A program made the translations under genes and the position numbers. Shown in pieces: positions 43,736-52,788 of a stretch of 64,000 nucleotides of DNA. The stretch is from NCBI GenBank assembly GCA_018378775.1, contig JAGZWV010000004.1:1-64000 (forward strand), given 5' to 3'. The notes under the pieces are model-generated. The model worked only from the letters and a program-made list of their open reading frames with translations, was not told the DNA's origin and did no database searches. Each line of letters starts with the position of its first letter. Position 1 is the stretch's first letter. This DNA is from Collinsella sp. GTDB taxonomy: Bacteria; Actinomycetota; Coriobacteriia; Coriobacteriales; Coriobacteriaceae.

Positions 43736-43762
43736 AGGTGGGACAAATGTCCCACCTCTTTT
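43736..43762 (+). terminator. Terminator after the serine dehydratase gene
   Basis: AGGTGGGAC (43736-43744) pairs with GTCCCACCT (43749-43757) around AAAT and is followed by CTCTTTT. Confidence 0.75.
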
Positions 43763-43803
43763 GAATGCCACCGTTTCCGTACCACAAACAGCAGGGCAAT
43801 CGC

Positions 43804-43809
43804 TATAAT
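43804..43809 (+). promoter_or_regulatory. Candidate -10 box (TATAAT) of the L,D-transpeptidase gene
   Basis: A perfect TATAAT lies 57 bp before the chosen start codon. No good -35 is visible at 16-18 bases, so the promoter call is tentative. Confidence 0.4.
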
Positions 43810-43866
43810 GCAAGCCCAGTAAAAACACGATGAACCGCAAGGCGAAAATCGAAGGATATGCATACG

Positions 43867-45600
43867 ATGTCGCAAAACGATCGAACTCAACTGATTCCCG
43901 ATCCGCAGCAGCCGAGCAGGCACACCGGCGGCGTTCAGTCGCCGCGTCCTATCGCGCCGAGCCACGGTCAGCAGCGTAGTGCAGCAAACGCTTCCCAACG
44001 CCCGAACCAACAGCGACAGCAGCGTCAACAACGTCAGCAGCGCCAGGCAAACGGCAATGCGCCCAAGCAGCCCCCCACGCACGCTCGAGGCGATCGTGGC
44101 CCCGCGCGCAAACCCGCCGGCAACAATAAGTCGGGCAAAAAGACGACGCTCTTTGTCGTCCTGAGTCTAATCGTCATTGTCTATATCGTAGGCGTCGTAG
44201 CATTTTCGCAGGTAGCCTACCCCAACACCACCATCGCCGGCGTCGATGTCTCGTTCTCCAACGCTTTGTCTGCCGCCACCAAGGTCAATTCGGCATGGAA
44301 ACACTATAAGCTCGCCGTGACAGGCGATGACTTTAGCTGGACCTATCAGCCCGAGTCCGATGAACCCATCGTCGACGGTGAAGCTGCTGCAAAAGAAATC
44401 ATCAACCACAACGAAGCCTTTATTTGGCCGGTCCGCCTTGTGGAATCCTTAAGCGGCAAGACCAAAACAACTGCTACCTCCAACGAAGTCGATCTTGATC
44501 AAGACGTCGACCTGTCCATGCTTTCCGACACCTTTGACCAAAAGAAGTTTGAGAAGGATCTGGGCGCCGCCATCGACGAGTTTAACGAAGGACGTTCGGG
44601 CACGTTCGAGGCCAATAGCTCCTATGACGAGCAAGCGGGCAAGTTTACCGTCGAGAAGGCGCGCTCCAACGAAAAACTCAACCGCGAGCATGTCATTAAA
44701 TATGCCGAGCTCGAGCTCGCCTCGCTGGCCGAGACCGTAGATCTTTCCAAGCTCGGCAACGATGCCTATGAGCCACTCAATGGAACGCTGACCGATGATC
44801 AGATTCAGGCCGCATGCGATGCCGCCAACAACTTCCTGGGCGTCAACGTGACCCTCAAGCTCAACGGCGAGGATGCCGGCAAGGTTGATGGCGGCTCCGT
44901 ATTGCAGTGGATCAGCTTTGCCGATCCGGCCAACCCCACGCTCGATACTTCGCAGATCAGTAGCTGGGCAGCCGAGCTCGCCAACGGCTTTAATACCGTG
45001 GGCTCCACTCGCTGGTGGACGCGCGCCGATGGCAAGCAGTGCGCCGTCGAAGGCGGCGACTTTGGTTGGTCCATCGACAGCAGCTCGCTCGCCAAGCAGG
45101 TCGAGGACGCCATTAGCAACAAGCAGACCGGCGAAATCGAGATCAAGTACTCCCAGAAGGCCGACACCTTTACCGCAAAGGGAGAGCCCGACTGGAAGGC
45201 ATACATCGACGTCGATCTGTCCGAGCAGCACGCGCGCTACTATGACGAGAACGGTAATATCGTTTGGGAGGCCAACTTTATTTCCGGCAAACCGGGCGAA
45301 GACGCCACCCCCGAGGGCGTGTGGCAGATCAACAGCAACGACGGTGGCAGCACCCTGATCGGAGCCAAGGACCCCGAGACCGGTAAGCCCAAATACGAGA
45401 GCCCGGTGAGCTACTGGATGCCGTTTGAGGGCAATATGATCGGCTTCCACGACGCTACATGGCAAAACGACAAGAGCTTCGATAATGCCGAGTCGTACAA
45501 GTGGTGCGGCAGCCACGGTTGCATCAACCTGCGCCTGGCAGACGCCAAGGCACTTCACGACTGCATCAAAGTCGGCCTGTGCGTGGTTGTCCACTCGTAG
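43867..45600 (+). CDS. Membrane-anchored L,D-transpeptidase (YkuD) with peptidoglycan-binding-like repeats
   Basis: From the ATG at 43867 the protein is 577 residues. A ~95-residue cytoplasmic region rich in Gln, Arg and Pro (QQRQQRQQRQQRQ) is followed by one membrane helix (TTLFVVLSLIVIVYIVGVVA). Two PG_4-like domains precede the YkuD catalytic domain, with IGFHDATWQ and SHGCINLRLADAKAL carrying the active cysteine and histidine. It should form 3-3 crosslinks or attach ligands to peptidoglycan outside the membrane. AAGGA lies 10 bases before this ATG; an ATG three codons earlier is too close to it. Confidence 0.88.
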   Translation: MSQNDRTQLIPDPQQPSRHTGGVQSPRPIAPSHGQQRSAANASQRPNQQRQQRQQRQQRQANGNAPKQPPTHARGDRGPARKPAGNNKSGKKTTLFVVLSLIVIVYIVGVVAFSQVAYPNTTIAGVDVSFSNALSAATKVNSAWKHYKLAVTGDDFSWTYQPESDEPIVDGEAAAKEIINHNEAFIWPVRLVESLSGKTKTTATSNEVDLDQDVDLSMLSDTFDQKKFEKDLGAAIDEFNEGRSGTFEANSSYDEQAGKFTVEKARSNEKLNREHVIKYAELELASLAETVDLSKLGNDAYEPLNGTLTDDQIQAACDAANNFLGVNVTLKLNGEDAGKVDGGSVLQWISFADPANPTLDTSQISSWAAELANGFNTVGSTRWWTRADGKQCAVEGGDFGWSIDSSSLAKQVEDAISNKQTGEIEIKYSQKADTFTAKGEPDWKAYIDVDLSEQHARYYDENGNIVWEANFISGKPGEDATPEGVWQINSNDGGSTLIGAKDPETGKPKYESPVSYWMPFEGNMIGFHDATWQNDKSFDNAESYKWCGSHGCINLRLADAKALHDCIKVGLCVVVHS

Positions 45601-45668
45601 TGCAACGCACGCATTCCTACAACGTGGAACCGCTGCGACCAATCTAACAGTTCCGAAAGAAACCGTCC

Positions 45669-45698
45669 TATGCGCCCGCCCCAACCGGTGGGCGCATA
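45669..45698 (+). promoter_or_regulatory. Hairpin overlapping a TATAAT upstream of the exporter operon
   Basis: TATGCGCCC (45669-45677) pairs with GGGCGCATA (45690-45698), and the second arm runs into TATAAT at 45697-45702. It may end the transpeptidase transcript or control the exporter genes. No clear -35 is visible. Confidence 0.45.
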
Positions 45699-45732
45699 TA
45701 ATTATCGAGGTTCTTTCTATAAAGGAGACGCT

Positions 45733-47169
45733 ATGCCGAATGTCCCCACGATCACCCCAGGCCCAGATGATACCGAGCGCACGCCCGAAGGTGCCACCGA
45801 AACGATTCCTCTGATTTCAAACGTATATGCCGACAAGCAGAGCGGACGCGCGAACGATACGGCCGAGATTTCCGATGAAGAGGCATATGCCAAGCTCAAG
45901 GCAAAACGTGCCGATCGTCGACGCAAAAAGCTGATTCGACGCGGTATTGCCGCCGGCGTCGTGGGTGCCATCGCGCTCATTGCCATTGCCGCAACCCTGG
46001 TTATCAATGCTCAGCCACAGGGCGCTAGTGGGCCTGTGACCGACATGGTGACCGAGGGTACGTTTACCACAACGGTCGAGGCGAAAGGCCAGCTCAAACC
46101 CATTTCGTCCTCAGTGGTCTCCCCTTCTGTCGACGGCACGGTCGATTCGATCAACGTGCAGGCAGGCCAATCCGTCAACGAGGGCGACGTGCTTATGACC
46201 ATTAAAAATGACGAGCTCGATCGCAACGTTGCCGAGGCGCAGCGTGCAGTTGCAGCCGCTCAGGAAGACCTCGCCAACGCGCAGAAAGCCGCAACCGCCG
46301 CGCAGGCCACCCCGACGACGGACGCCGATGGAGCTTCCGCAGCGGCTGGCGTCTCCGCCGCATCGGCGGACACGAACGCCGTATCGGCCGCGCAGCGCAG
46401 CCTCGCATCGGCCCAGGCAAACCTAGACCAGGCGAACGCCAAGGCCGCCAGTCGCACGGTCACGGCCCCGAGCTCGGGTAGCATCGTGGAGCTCAACGCC
46501 AAGGTGGGCGCCACGGTAACAGGCGGCATGATCATGGGCGAAAGCGATACGAGCGGCGGCAAGCAGTGCATGCAGATCGCCGACCTATCTAAGATGAAGG
46601 TGACCGTGCAGGTGGGCGAAAAGGACATCGCCAAGATCGCCGTTGGACAGAGCGCCAACGTCACGTATCCCGCGTTTCCCGATATCGTGAGCCAGGGCAC
46701 CGTCACGGCTATCGCGTCGGTGGCAAACTCCGATGCCGCCAACGGTGGCGGCGGCAGCGTAACCTTTAACGTCGACATCCTCATCGAGGCGCCCGACGCG
46801 CGCCTGAAGCCGGGCATGACGGCCGAGGTATCGGTGGTGACCGAGCAGCTCGACGACGTGGTGATGGTGCCGACGATGGCGCTCATGACCGAAGACGGCG
46901 AACACTATTACGTCAACGTGGCAACCGATGACGAGGGCAAGCAAACCCATCGCGTGAAGGTGGCCGTCGTGACGCAAAACGACAACGAAGCCGTAGTCGG
47001 CAAGACACAGGTCAAGCGCGACGACCAGGGCAACGAGATCAACCCCAACGTGCCGGTTACCAAGCTGCGCGATGGCGACACGCTCGTCATGGACACCGGA
47101 GCGGACGCAACGGCTGACGGCGGCTACAGCGCGGATTCGGGCAGTATGCCTGCCGATGAGGACATGTAA
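45733..47169 (+). CDS. MacA-like periplasmic adaptor (HlyD/RND-type membrane-fusion protein)
   Basis: The 478-residue protein has a charged ~75-residue cytoplasmic start, one membrane anchor (AAGVVGAIALIAIAATLVI), a lipoyl half-motif (VDSINVQAGQSVNEGDVLM), an Ala/Gln-rich coiled coil (~150-235) with a linker insert, the second lipoyl half (VTAPSSGSIVELNAKVG), and beta-barrel and membrane-proximal domains. AAAGGAG precedes the ATG at 45733; upstream in-frame codons lack one. It pairs with the next two genes as a MacAB-type exporter, for peptides, lipids or envelope precursors. Confidence 0.88.
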   Translation: MPNVPTITPGPDDTERTPEGATETIPLISNVYADKQSGRANDTAEISDEEAYAKLKAKRADRRRKKLIRRGIAAGVVGAIALIAIAATLVINAQPQGASGPVTDMVTEGTFTTTVEAKGQLKPISSSVVSPSVDGTVDSINVQAGQSVNEGDVLMTIKNDELDRNVAEAQRAVAAAQEDLANAQKAATAAQATPTTDADGASAAAGVSAASADTNAVSAAQRSLASAQANLDQANAKAASRTVTAPSSGSIVELNAKVGATVTGGMIMGESDTSGGKQCMQIADLSKMKVTVQVGEKDIAKIAVGQSANVTYPAFPDIVSQGTVTAIASVANSDAANGGGGSVTFNVDILIEAPDARLKPGMTAEVSVVTEQLDDVVMVPTMALMTEDGEHYYVNVATDDEGKQTHRVKVAVVTQNDNEAVVGKTQVKRDDQGNEINPNVPVTKLRDGDTLVMDTGADATADGGYSADSGSMPADEDM

Positions 47170-47942
47170 TGCGTCCCGTTATCGACATCCGCAACGTGCA
47201 CCGCATCTTTGAGAGCGAGGCGGGGTGCGCCCACATCCTGCACAACGTGAGCCTGGCGGTAGATCCCGGCGAGTTCGTCGCCATTACCGGCCCTTCGGGC
47301 TCGGGCAAGTCAACGCTCATGAACATCCTGGGCTGTCTGGACAAACCGACGGCGGGCGACTATTACCTGCAAGGGCTCAACGTGGCCGAGCTTGACGATG
47401 ACGAGCTCACCGAAGTTCGCGCCCTGAGCATTGGCTTTGTCTTTCAGAGCTTCAACCTGCTGCCGCGCCTGTCGGTTATCGAAAACGTCATGCTGCCGCT
47501 GGCCTACACCAATGTGCCCCGTAGCCAGCGCGAACTGCGCGCCGTGCACGCGCTGCAGGCTGTCACGCTGCCCGTTGACCACTGGGACCACCGCATATCC
47601 GAGCTCTCGGGCGGCCAGATGCAGCGTGTCGCCATCGCACGCGCCCTCGTCAATGACCCGCCCATCATTCTGGCCGACGAGCCGACGGGAAACCTTGACT
47701 CCGCCACCGGAGCGCTTGTGATGGAGACCTTCCACAGACTTCAGGAGCGCGGCAAAACCATCGTGCTTATCACACATGACCCCGGCATCGCCGCCGAGGC
47801 CGACCGTGCCGTGACCATTCGAGACGGTCGCATTCACGACGGCGCGTATATTCCACATACACCGAAGACCCTGCGCAGCGCCGTAGATAGCCTGCCCATG
47901 ATTTCCGCCTCCGCCAACCCGCCGAAAGGAGTGGTGGCATGA
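47169..47942 (+). CDS. MacB-type ABC transporter ATP-binding protein
   Basis: The 257-residue ATPase has Walker A GPSGSGKSTLMN, Q-loop FVFQSFNLLPRLSV, signature LSGGQMQRVAIARAL, Walker B ILADEPTGNLDS and the H-loop LITHDPG. It belongs to the LolD/MacB group. Its ATG shares a base with the upstream TAA (TAATG) and its stop overlaps the permease start, so the three exporter genes are translationally coupled. Confidence 0.93.
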   Translation: MRPVIDIRNVHRIFESEAGCAHILHNVSLAVDPGEFVAITGPSGSGKSTLMNILGCLDKPTAGDYYLQGLNVAELDDDELTEVRALSIGFVFQSFNLLPRLSVIENVMLPLAYTNVPRSQRELRAVHALQAVTLPVDHWDHRISELSGGQMQRVAIARALVNDPPIILADEPTGNLDSATGALVMETFHRLQERGKTIVLITHDPGIAAEADRAVTIRDGRIHDGAYIPHTPKTLRSAVDSLPMISASANPPKGVVA

Positions 47943-49153
47943 GCGCCCGCGATCTCCTCCAGGAAGCCCTTCACTCGCTCGAGGCCAACAAGGGGCGCAG
48001 CCTACTCACCATCCTGGGCATTGTCATCGGCATCGCCTCGGTTATTGCCATGACTTCGCTCATCGGCGGCATCCAAAACAGCTTGGTCAACAGCCTGGGC
48101 CTCAACGCAGCTCGTATGGTTCAGATCTATTCGTCGCAAGAACTCACCGAGTCGGACATCGAGAAGCTTCAAAAACTGGTGCCGCAGATAGAGCAGATCG
48201 GCATTGTCGACAGCGCGTATACCGAGTACAAGTCCGGCGATAAAAGCTATACCGTCATGGCGCAGGGCGTCGATAGCGACATGCTCGACGCGGTGGGCGC
48301 CAGCAAGCTCGTTGCGGGGCGTACCTATTCCCAGGCCGAGTCTCAATCAGGCTCACGCGTGGCGCTCATAAGCCGCGGCGGCGGCGATCAGCTTTTCGGC
48401 AACGAACAGGATGCACTGGGGAAAACCATCAAGGTGTCCAACGGCGAGGTGCAGATTGTAGGCGTGATTGATGGAGGCAGCGACTCCATGGGCTCGCTCA
48501 CGCTGTATATGCCACGCGAAACTATCTCCGGACTATTTGGCGACGAGAATCCTTCCTTCCCCAGCGTGACGGCACTTGCCGCCGAGGGCACGGACATGGA
48601 TGTGCTTTGTAAGACCATCGAGTCCAAGGTGCGCGCGATGAAGGGCATCGAGAAAGATGATGAGTACGACAGTGTATCGGCGACCTCCATGAAAAGCGCT
48701 ATCGATGCACTCAACTCCTTTATGGGCGCGTTCTCGCTCATCATGGGTGCTGTCGCCAGCATCTCGCTGCTTGTCGGCGGTATCGGCATTATGAATATGA
48801 TGCTCACCAACGTGACTGAGCGCATTCGCGAGATCGGCATCCGCCGTGCCCTGGGCGCCAGTCGTCGCGATATCACCGCGCAGTTCTTGGCCGAGTCCTC
48901 GGCGCTGTGCGTCACCGGCGGACTGTTGGGTGTCCTGATTGGCTATCTGCTGGCCTGGGGCCTCGCGATGTTTGCCTCCGGATCCGGGATTCTTGGCGAG
49001 CTCGGTGCCAGTGGGCAAATCACACCGAGTTTTTCAATCGCCACGGTGCTGCTGGCCTTCGCCGTCTCCGTCGGCATCGGCGTAATCTTTGGATTCTACC
49101 CCGCTCGCCGCGCAGCAAAGCTCGACCCGGTGGAGTGCCTACGCTACCAGTAA
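47939..49153 (+). CDS. MacB/FtsX-type ABC transporter permease
   Basis: The 404-residue permease has an N-terminal membrane helix (SLLTILGIVIGIASVIAMTS), a large extracellular MacB_PCD domain (~50-270), and three C-terminal helices of the FtsX fold (LIMGAVASISLLVGGIGIMN, ALGASRRDI, VLLAFAVSVGIGVIFGFYPA). Such mechanotransmission exporters do not pass substrate through the membrane but drive it from the outer face. It overlaps the ATPase by 4 bp (ATGA). No regulator or two-component system lies beside it. Confidence 0.92.
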   Translation: MSARDLLQEALHSLEANKGRSLLTILGIVIGIASVIAMTSLIGGIQNSLVNSLGLNAARMVQIYSSQELTESDIEKLQKLVPQIEQIGIVDSAYTEYKSGDKSYTVMAQGVDSDMLDAVGASKLVAGRTYSQAESQSGSRVALISRGGGDQLFGNEQDALGKTIKVSNGEVQIVGVIDGGSDSMGSLTLYMPRETISGLFGDENPSFPSVTALAAEGTDMDVLCKTIESKVRAMKGIEKDDEYDSVSATSMKSAIDALNSFMGAFSLIMGAVASISLLVGGIGIMNMMLTNVTERIREIGIRRALGASRRDITAQFLAESSALCVTGGLLGVLIGYLLAWGLAMFASGSGILGELGASGQITPSFSIATVLLAFAVSVGIGVIFGFYPARRAAKLDPVECLRYQ

Positions 49154-49165
49154 GCCACCGCCAAC

Positions 49166-49234
49166 AAGTTGCGGTGAATTAGGGACTGAATATGCTATCT
49201 AGCAGCAAAAACAGACACTATTTCACCGCAACTT
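49166..49234. repeat. Dispersed inverted-repeat element, copy B
   Basis: Arms 49166-49182 and 49218-49234 are 17-bp inverted repeats with one mismatch. The unit matches the copy at 32926-32992 when that is reversed, including part of the core. It abuts a truncated transposase fragment. Confidence 0.8.
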
Positions 49235-49243
49235 ATTGAAGGG

Positions 49244-49333
49244 CTGCTTGCGCCAGTTCCGGGCGTCGTCCTCGAGCTATTGGCGGATGACGGTTTTGTA
49301 CGGTTCGAGCTTGCTCGGGGCGCTCCTCCTCGC
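49244..49333 (-). pseudogene. IS21-family transposase (IstA) remnant
   Basis: One minus-strand frame reads APSKLEPYKTVIRQ, stop, LEDDARNWRKQ. This resembles the conserved IstA segment SKLxPYKxxIxxWLEDD..RKQRHTA after the helix-turn-helix. The tryptophan position is now TAG, and similarity stops just before the adjacent inverted repeat. Only ~30 codons remain. It lies between the exporter operon and the end of the cobalamin operon. Confidence 0.5.
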
Positions 49334-49364
49334 AGGCGGGAGGGCACGCATGCGCGGCGAGCAC

Positions 49365-50138
49365 CTAGCGCGCGAACTCCCGTAAGAGCGCGTCTTTCAC
49401 TTCCCGAAGCGAAAGGGCCCCGCCTCCCTCGGCGGGACGGGCGACCACGATACAGCGCGCTCCCACGTCGTGCGCGGAGGCGATCTTCTCGGCCGTGCCG
49501 CCTACGGTTCCTGAGTCCTTGGTCACAAGCCACTGGGCGCCCACCTGCCGAAGCATCGCCACGTTGAGCTCGCGGGTGAAGGGCCCCTGCATGCCGATGA
49601 CGTGCGACGGCGAAAACCCCGCGTCGATGCACTTCGTTATAGCACCGGGCAGCGGGAGCACACGCACGAAGAAGCGCTCCGCAAAATCGGCGACGCGCGT
49701 GTAGGGAGCAAGCTCCTTGCTCCCCGTCGTGAGAAGCGCGCGACCCGGGTTCTCGGAGAGAAAGCGCGCCGCGCAGGCGATCGACTCGACCGAGACGACG
49801 CCTTTGGGCAGCGCCTCGACCGGGCGCGCAAGGCGCAGGCATCGTGCACCCACGGCGAGCGAAGCGGCCCGGATGTTGCCGCTTGCGAGCGTAGCGAAGG
49901 GATGCGTGGCGTCGACGACGATGCGCGCGCCGGAAAGCTCGCGCTCCATGTCGGCCTCGTCGAGCCTGCCCGCAAGCACCTCGATGCCCGAAAGCTCGCC
50001 CAAAAGCTCGCCTCCGTACTCAGTTGCCGCGTAGGCACGGGCGGGGATGCCCACCCCGCTCGCCCATTCGCACAGAAGGCGGCCCTCGGTGGTGCCGGCG
50101 AAGATGCGCAGCGCCGGCGCGGATGCGGGCGCCGTCAC
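49365..50138 (-). CDS. cobK: Precorrin-6A/cobalt-precorrin-6A reductase
   Basis: From the GTG at 50138 the protein is 257 residues. It shows ALRIFAGTTEGRLL, VVDATHPFA, LRLARP, VFVRVLPLP-type segments, GMQGPFTRELNVAML and LVTKDSG, all CobK/CbiJ motifs. It reduces a corrin-ring double bond with NAD(P)H. The GTG overlaps the cbiC stop (GTGA). It is the last gene of the cobalamin operon; the 211 bp after it hold only the transposase scrap and the repeat. Confidence 0.9.
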   Translation of the reverse strand: MTAPASAPALRIFAGTTEGRLLCEWASGVGIPARAYAATEYGGELLGELSGIEVLAGRLDEADMERELSGARIVVDATHPFATLASGNIRAASLAVGARCLRLARPVEALPKGVVSVESIACAARFLSENPGRALLTTGSKELAPYTRVADFAERFFVRVLPLPGAITKCIDAGFSPSHVIGMQGPFTRELNVAMLRQVGAQWLVTKDSGTVGGTAEKIASAHDVGARCIVVARPAEGGGALSLREVKDALLREFAR

Positions 50139-50776
50139 TTCGGGCCGCCTGGGCGCGTGATCTGGTAGAGCAGCGCGTTCATAATGGCGGCCGCCACGGT
50201 CGAACCGCCCTTGCGACCCCTCGCGACGATGGCCGGCACGCGTCGCGCGAGTAGCTCCTCTTTCGCCTCGACCACGTTCACAAACCCGACCGGCACCCCA
50301 ACGACGAGCGCGGGCGCGATCTTCCCCGCGTCCATGAGCTCGGCGAGGCGCAGAAGTGCTGTGGGAGCGTTGCCGACGGCCACGATGAACGGACCCTCGA
50401 TGCCGCAAGCTTTGTCCATGCTCGCAACGGCGCGAGTCGTGCCCGCGGCGCGCGCCGTTGCGGCGACATCAGGGTCGGCCATGTAGCACACGGCCTTGCA
50501 GCCGATCTTCGCGAGCGCGGGCTTGCTTATGCCTGCGAGCGCCATGTTCGTATCGGTGAGCACCGTGGCCCCTGCGCGCAGTGCGTCGAGCGCACAGTGC
50601 GCGGCGTCATGGGTGAACACGAGGGAATCGGCGTACGAGAAGTCAGCAGTGGTGTGGATGACGCGCTTCACGACGGGTTCTTCGAGCGGCGGGAACGTGC
50701 GGCCGACGAGCTCTTCGGTGATGATCTCAAAGCTGCGCCGCTCGATGTCGCCGGGCGCCATCTCCTTGGAATCCAT
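50135..50776 (-). CDS. cbiC: Precorrin-8X/cobalt-precorrin-8 methylmutase
   Basis: The 213-residue enzyme moves the C11 methyl to C12. Motifs are IERRSFEIITEEL, VIHTTADFSYADSLVF (catalytic His), LTDTNMALAGISK, IVAVGNAPTALL and GVPVGFVNVVEAKEEL. The ATG directly abuts the cobO stop. All key family residues are visible. Confidence 0.94.
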   Translation of the reverse strand: MDSKEMAPGDIERRSFEIITEELVGRTFPPLEEPVVKRVIHTTADFSYADSLVFTHDAAHCALDALRAGATVLTDTNMALAGISKPALAKIGCKAVCYMADPDVAATARAAGTTRAVASMDKACGIEGPFIVAVGNAPTALLRLAELMDAGKIAPALVVGVPVGFVNVVEAKEELLARRVPAIVARGRKGGSTVAAAIMNALLYQITRPGGPK

Positions 50777-51292
50777 CTAGTACTCCACTCCTTCCCTTGC
50801 ACATATCCCCTGCTCGTAGGGGTGTTTCTCGCACCGCATCTCGGTTATGTAGTCGGCCTTCTCCACAATCTTACGGGAAGGCGCGCGCCCGGTGAGCGCA
50901 ACTTCGACGCCGCGCGCGGACATATCGAGCGCGCGGTCCACGAGCGCCTCGTCGACAAGCCCCTTCGAAAGCGCGTCGAGCGCCTCGTCGAGCACGAGCA
51001 GTCCCTCCTGCGCGCCCTCGAGCTCGGCGAGCGCGGAAGCGAGGTTCCCATCGTGCAGCTCGCACGTCGCGGCAAGTTCTTCCGACGTCATCGACCAGGT
51101 AAACTTGTCCGACACCTTCCCCTCGAACACGGGCACGCCGAAATGCTCGGCGAGCAGGCGCACCTCCCCGCTTTCGCCGTCTTTCAGGAACTGCACGACG
51201 ACGACGCGGCGGCCTGCGGCGAGCATGCGAAGGGCGAGGCCCATCGCCGCCGTGGTCTTGCCTTTGCCGTCGCCATGATACACGTGGATCAT
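50777..51292 (-). CDS. cobO: Cob(I)alamin/corrinoid adenosyltransferase (CobO/BtuR type)
   Basis: From the ATG at 51292 the protein is 171 residues. P-loop YHGDGKGKTTAAMGLAL, VVVVQFLKDGESGE, LLVLDEALDALSKG and LTGRAPS are typical of CobA/CobO/BtuR. It transfers the adenosyl group of ATP to reduced cobalt. The long upstream open frame is out-of-frame cobQ sequence and is not part of it. The ATG overlaps the cobQ stop (ATGA). Confidence 0.93.
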   Translation of the reverse strand: MIHVYHGDGKGKTTAAMGLALRMLAAGRRVVVVQFLKDGESGEVRLLAEHFGVPVFEGKVSDKFTWSMTSEELAATCELHDGNLASALAELEGAQEGLLVLDEALDALSKGLVDEALVDRALDMSARGVEVALTGRAPSRKIVEKADYITEMRCEKHPYEQGICAREGVEY

Positions 51293-52788
51293 ACGCCCTC
51301 CTCGATAATGCGGTAGACATACTCCATGTCGAGCGCCCCGCGCACGGCGTCGGCCAGGCGGTCGAACTCGCGCGCACGGTGATCGGCCGCGGACGCCGCG
51401 CCCGCAGCACCCACGACGCTCTCGGGCAGGCCGCGCATGCGCGCGAGAGAGCGCGCGAGGGCGAGCGCCACCCCCGGTTCGTCGAACAGGCCGTGGAGAT
51501 AGGTTCCGAACACGTTTCCGCAGGCCGCGCCTTCTGGGTTGCCGCCAATCGTGCCCGCAGGGGCGCAGGAGACGGTCGTTTCGCCGTCGTGAATCTCGTA
51601 CCCGCGCGCCGTCATGCCGTTCCACACCGAGAACGCGCCTTGGGCGCCCGTGATGCGCAGCTCCGACTGGGCGAGGTGCTTTTCCTCCTTGAACACCGTA
51701 CTTGCAGGGATGAGCCCGAGCCCGCGCGCGGTGCCAGCGCCTTCCCTGCCGTGCGGGTCGGAAAGCTCGTCTCCCAAAAGCTGGTAGCCTCCGCATATGC
51801 CGAGCACCGGCGTGCCCGCGCCCGAAAGCGCGCGTACGCAGGCTCCGATGCCGCTAGCCGCAAGCCAGCGCGCGTCGTCGACCGTGGCCTTCGAGCCGGG
51901 GAGCACCACCAGGTCGGGTCGGCCCAGATCGGTCGTAGAGGAAACGTAGCGCACGCCCACGCCGGGCACGCGCGAAAGCGGGTCGAAGTCGGTGAAGTTC
52001 GACAGATGCGGAAGGCGCACGACGGCGACGTCGATGACGCCGCGCGCCTCGCGGGCAGATAGGCGCGGCGCGAGCGAGTCCTCGTCGTCCAGGTCGAGCG
52101 TAAGATACGGCACGACCCCCACGACGGGAACCCCGCACATCTTCTCGAGCGGGGCCAAACCCGGGCGCAGGATTTCCACATCGCCGCGGAACTTGTTCAC
52201 CACAAGCCCCCGCAAAAGCGAGCGATCCTCGGGTGCAAAGAGCGCGACCGTGCCGTAGAGCTGAGCAAACACCCCGCCTGGGTCGATGTCGCCCGCGAGC
52301 AGCACGGGGGAGGACACGGCGCGCGCGAGCCCCATGTTGACGATGTCGTTTTCGGCAAGGTTGATTTCGACGGGGCTGCCGGCGCCCTCGATGACGATGA
52401 CGTCGTTTTCCTCCGCGAGCGAATCGAACGCCTCCAAAATCTGCGGCATGAGCGCCTTCTTTCGCGCGAAGTAGTCCCTCGCAGCGAAGGCTCCCTGCGC
52501 CTTGCCGGCCACGATGAGCTGGCTTCGGTGGTCGCTTTCGGGCTTGAGCAGGATGGGGTTCATGCGCACGTCGGGCGCGATGCCGCACGCCTCGGCCTGC
52601 ATGATCTGGGCGCGCCCCATCTCGAGCCCATCGGCCGTGACACCGCTGTTGAGCGCCATGTTCTGGCTCTTGAAGGGAGCCACGCGCAGGCCGTCCTGCG
52701 AAAGCACACGGCACAGCCCCGCCGCAAGCAGGCTCTTCCCCGCGTTCGACATGGTGCCCTGGATCATGATGGGCTTCGCCCTACCCAC
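51289..52788 (-). CDS. cobQ: Cobyric acid synthase
   Basis: The 499-residue glutamine-dependent enzyme amidates side chains b, d, e and g of adenosylcobyrinic acid diamide. It has QGTMSNAGKSLLAAGLCR (ATPase), VIEGAGSPVEINL, LPGSKATVDD, the amidotransferase Cys in GICGGYQLLG and His in GTYLHGLFD. The GTG at 52788 is chosen because AAGGAGG sits 9 bases upstream, inside the end of the previous gene; an ATG 7 codons later is possible. Confidence 0.93.
   Translation of the reverse strand: MGRAKPIMIQGTMSNAGKSLLAAGLCRVLSQDGLRVAPFKSQNMALNSGVTADGLEMGRAQIMQAEACGIAPDVRMNPILLKPESDHRSQLIVAGKAQGAFAARDYFARKKALMPQILEAFDSLAEENDVIVIEGAGSPVEINLAENDIVNMGLARAVSSPVLLAGDIDPGGVFAQLYGTVALFAPEDRSLLRGLVVNKFRGDVEILRPGLAPLEKMCGVPVVGVVPYLTLDLDDEDSLAPRLSAREARGVIDVAVVRLPHLSNFTDFDPLSRVPGVGVRYVSSTTDLGRPDLVVLPGSKATVDDARWLAASGIGACVRALSGAGTPVLGICGGYQLLGDELSDPHGREGAGTARGLGLIPASTVFKEEKHLAQSELRITGAQGAFSVWNGMTARGYEIHDGETTVSCAPAGTIGGNPEGAACGNVFGTYLHGLFDEPGVALALARSLARMRGLPESVVGAAGAASAADHRAREFDRLADAVRGALDMEYVYRIIEEGV

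Noticed and set aside
43736..43762. Palindrome after the serine dehydratase gene as another mobile element
   Set aside because: A short 9-bp stem with a T-rich tail right after a stop codon is better explained as a terminator.
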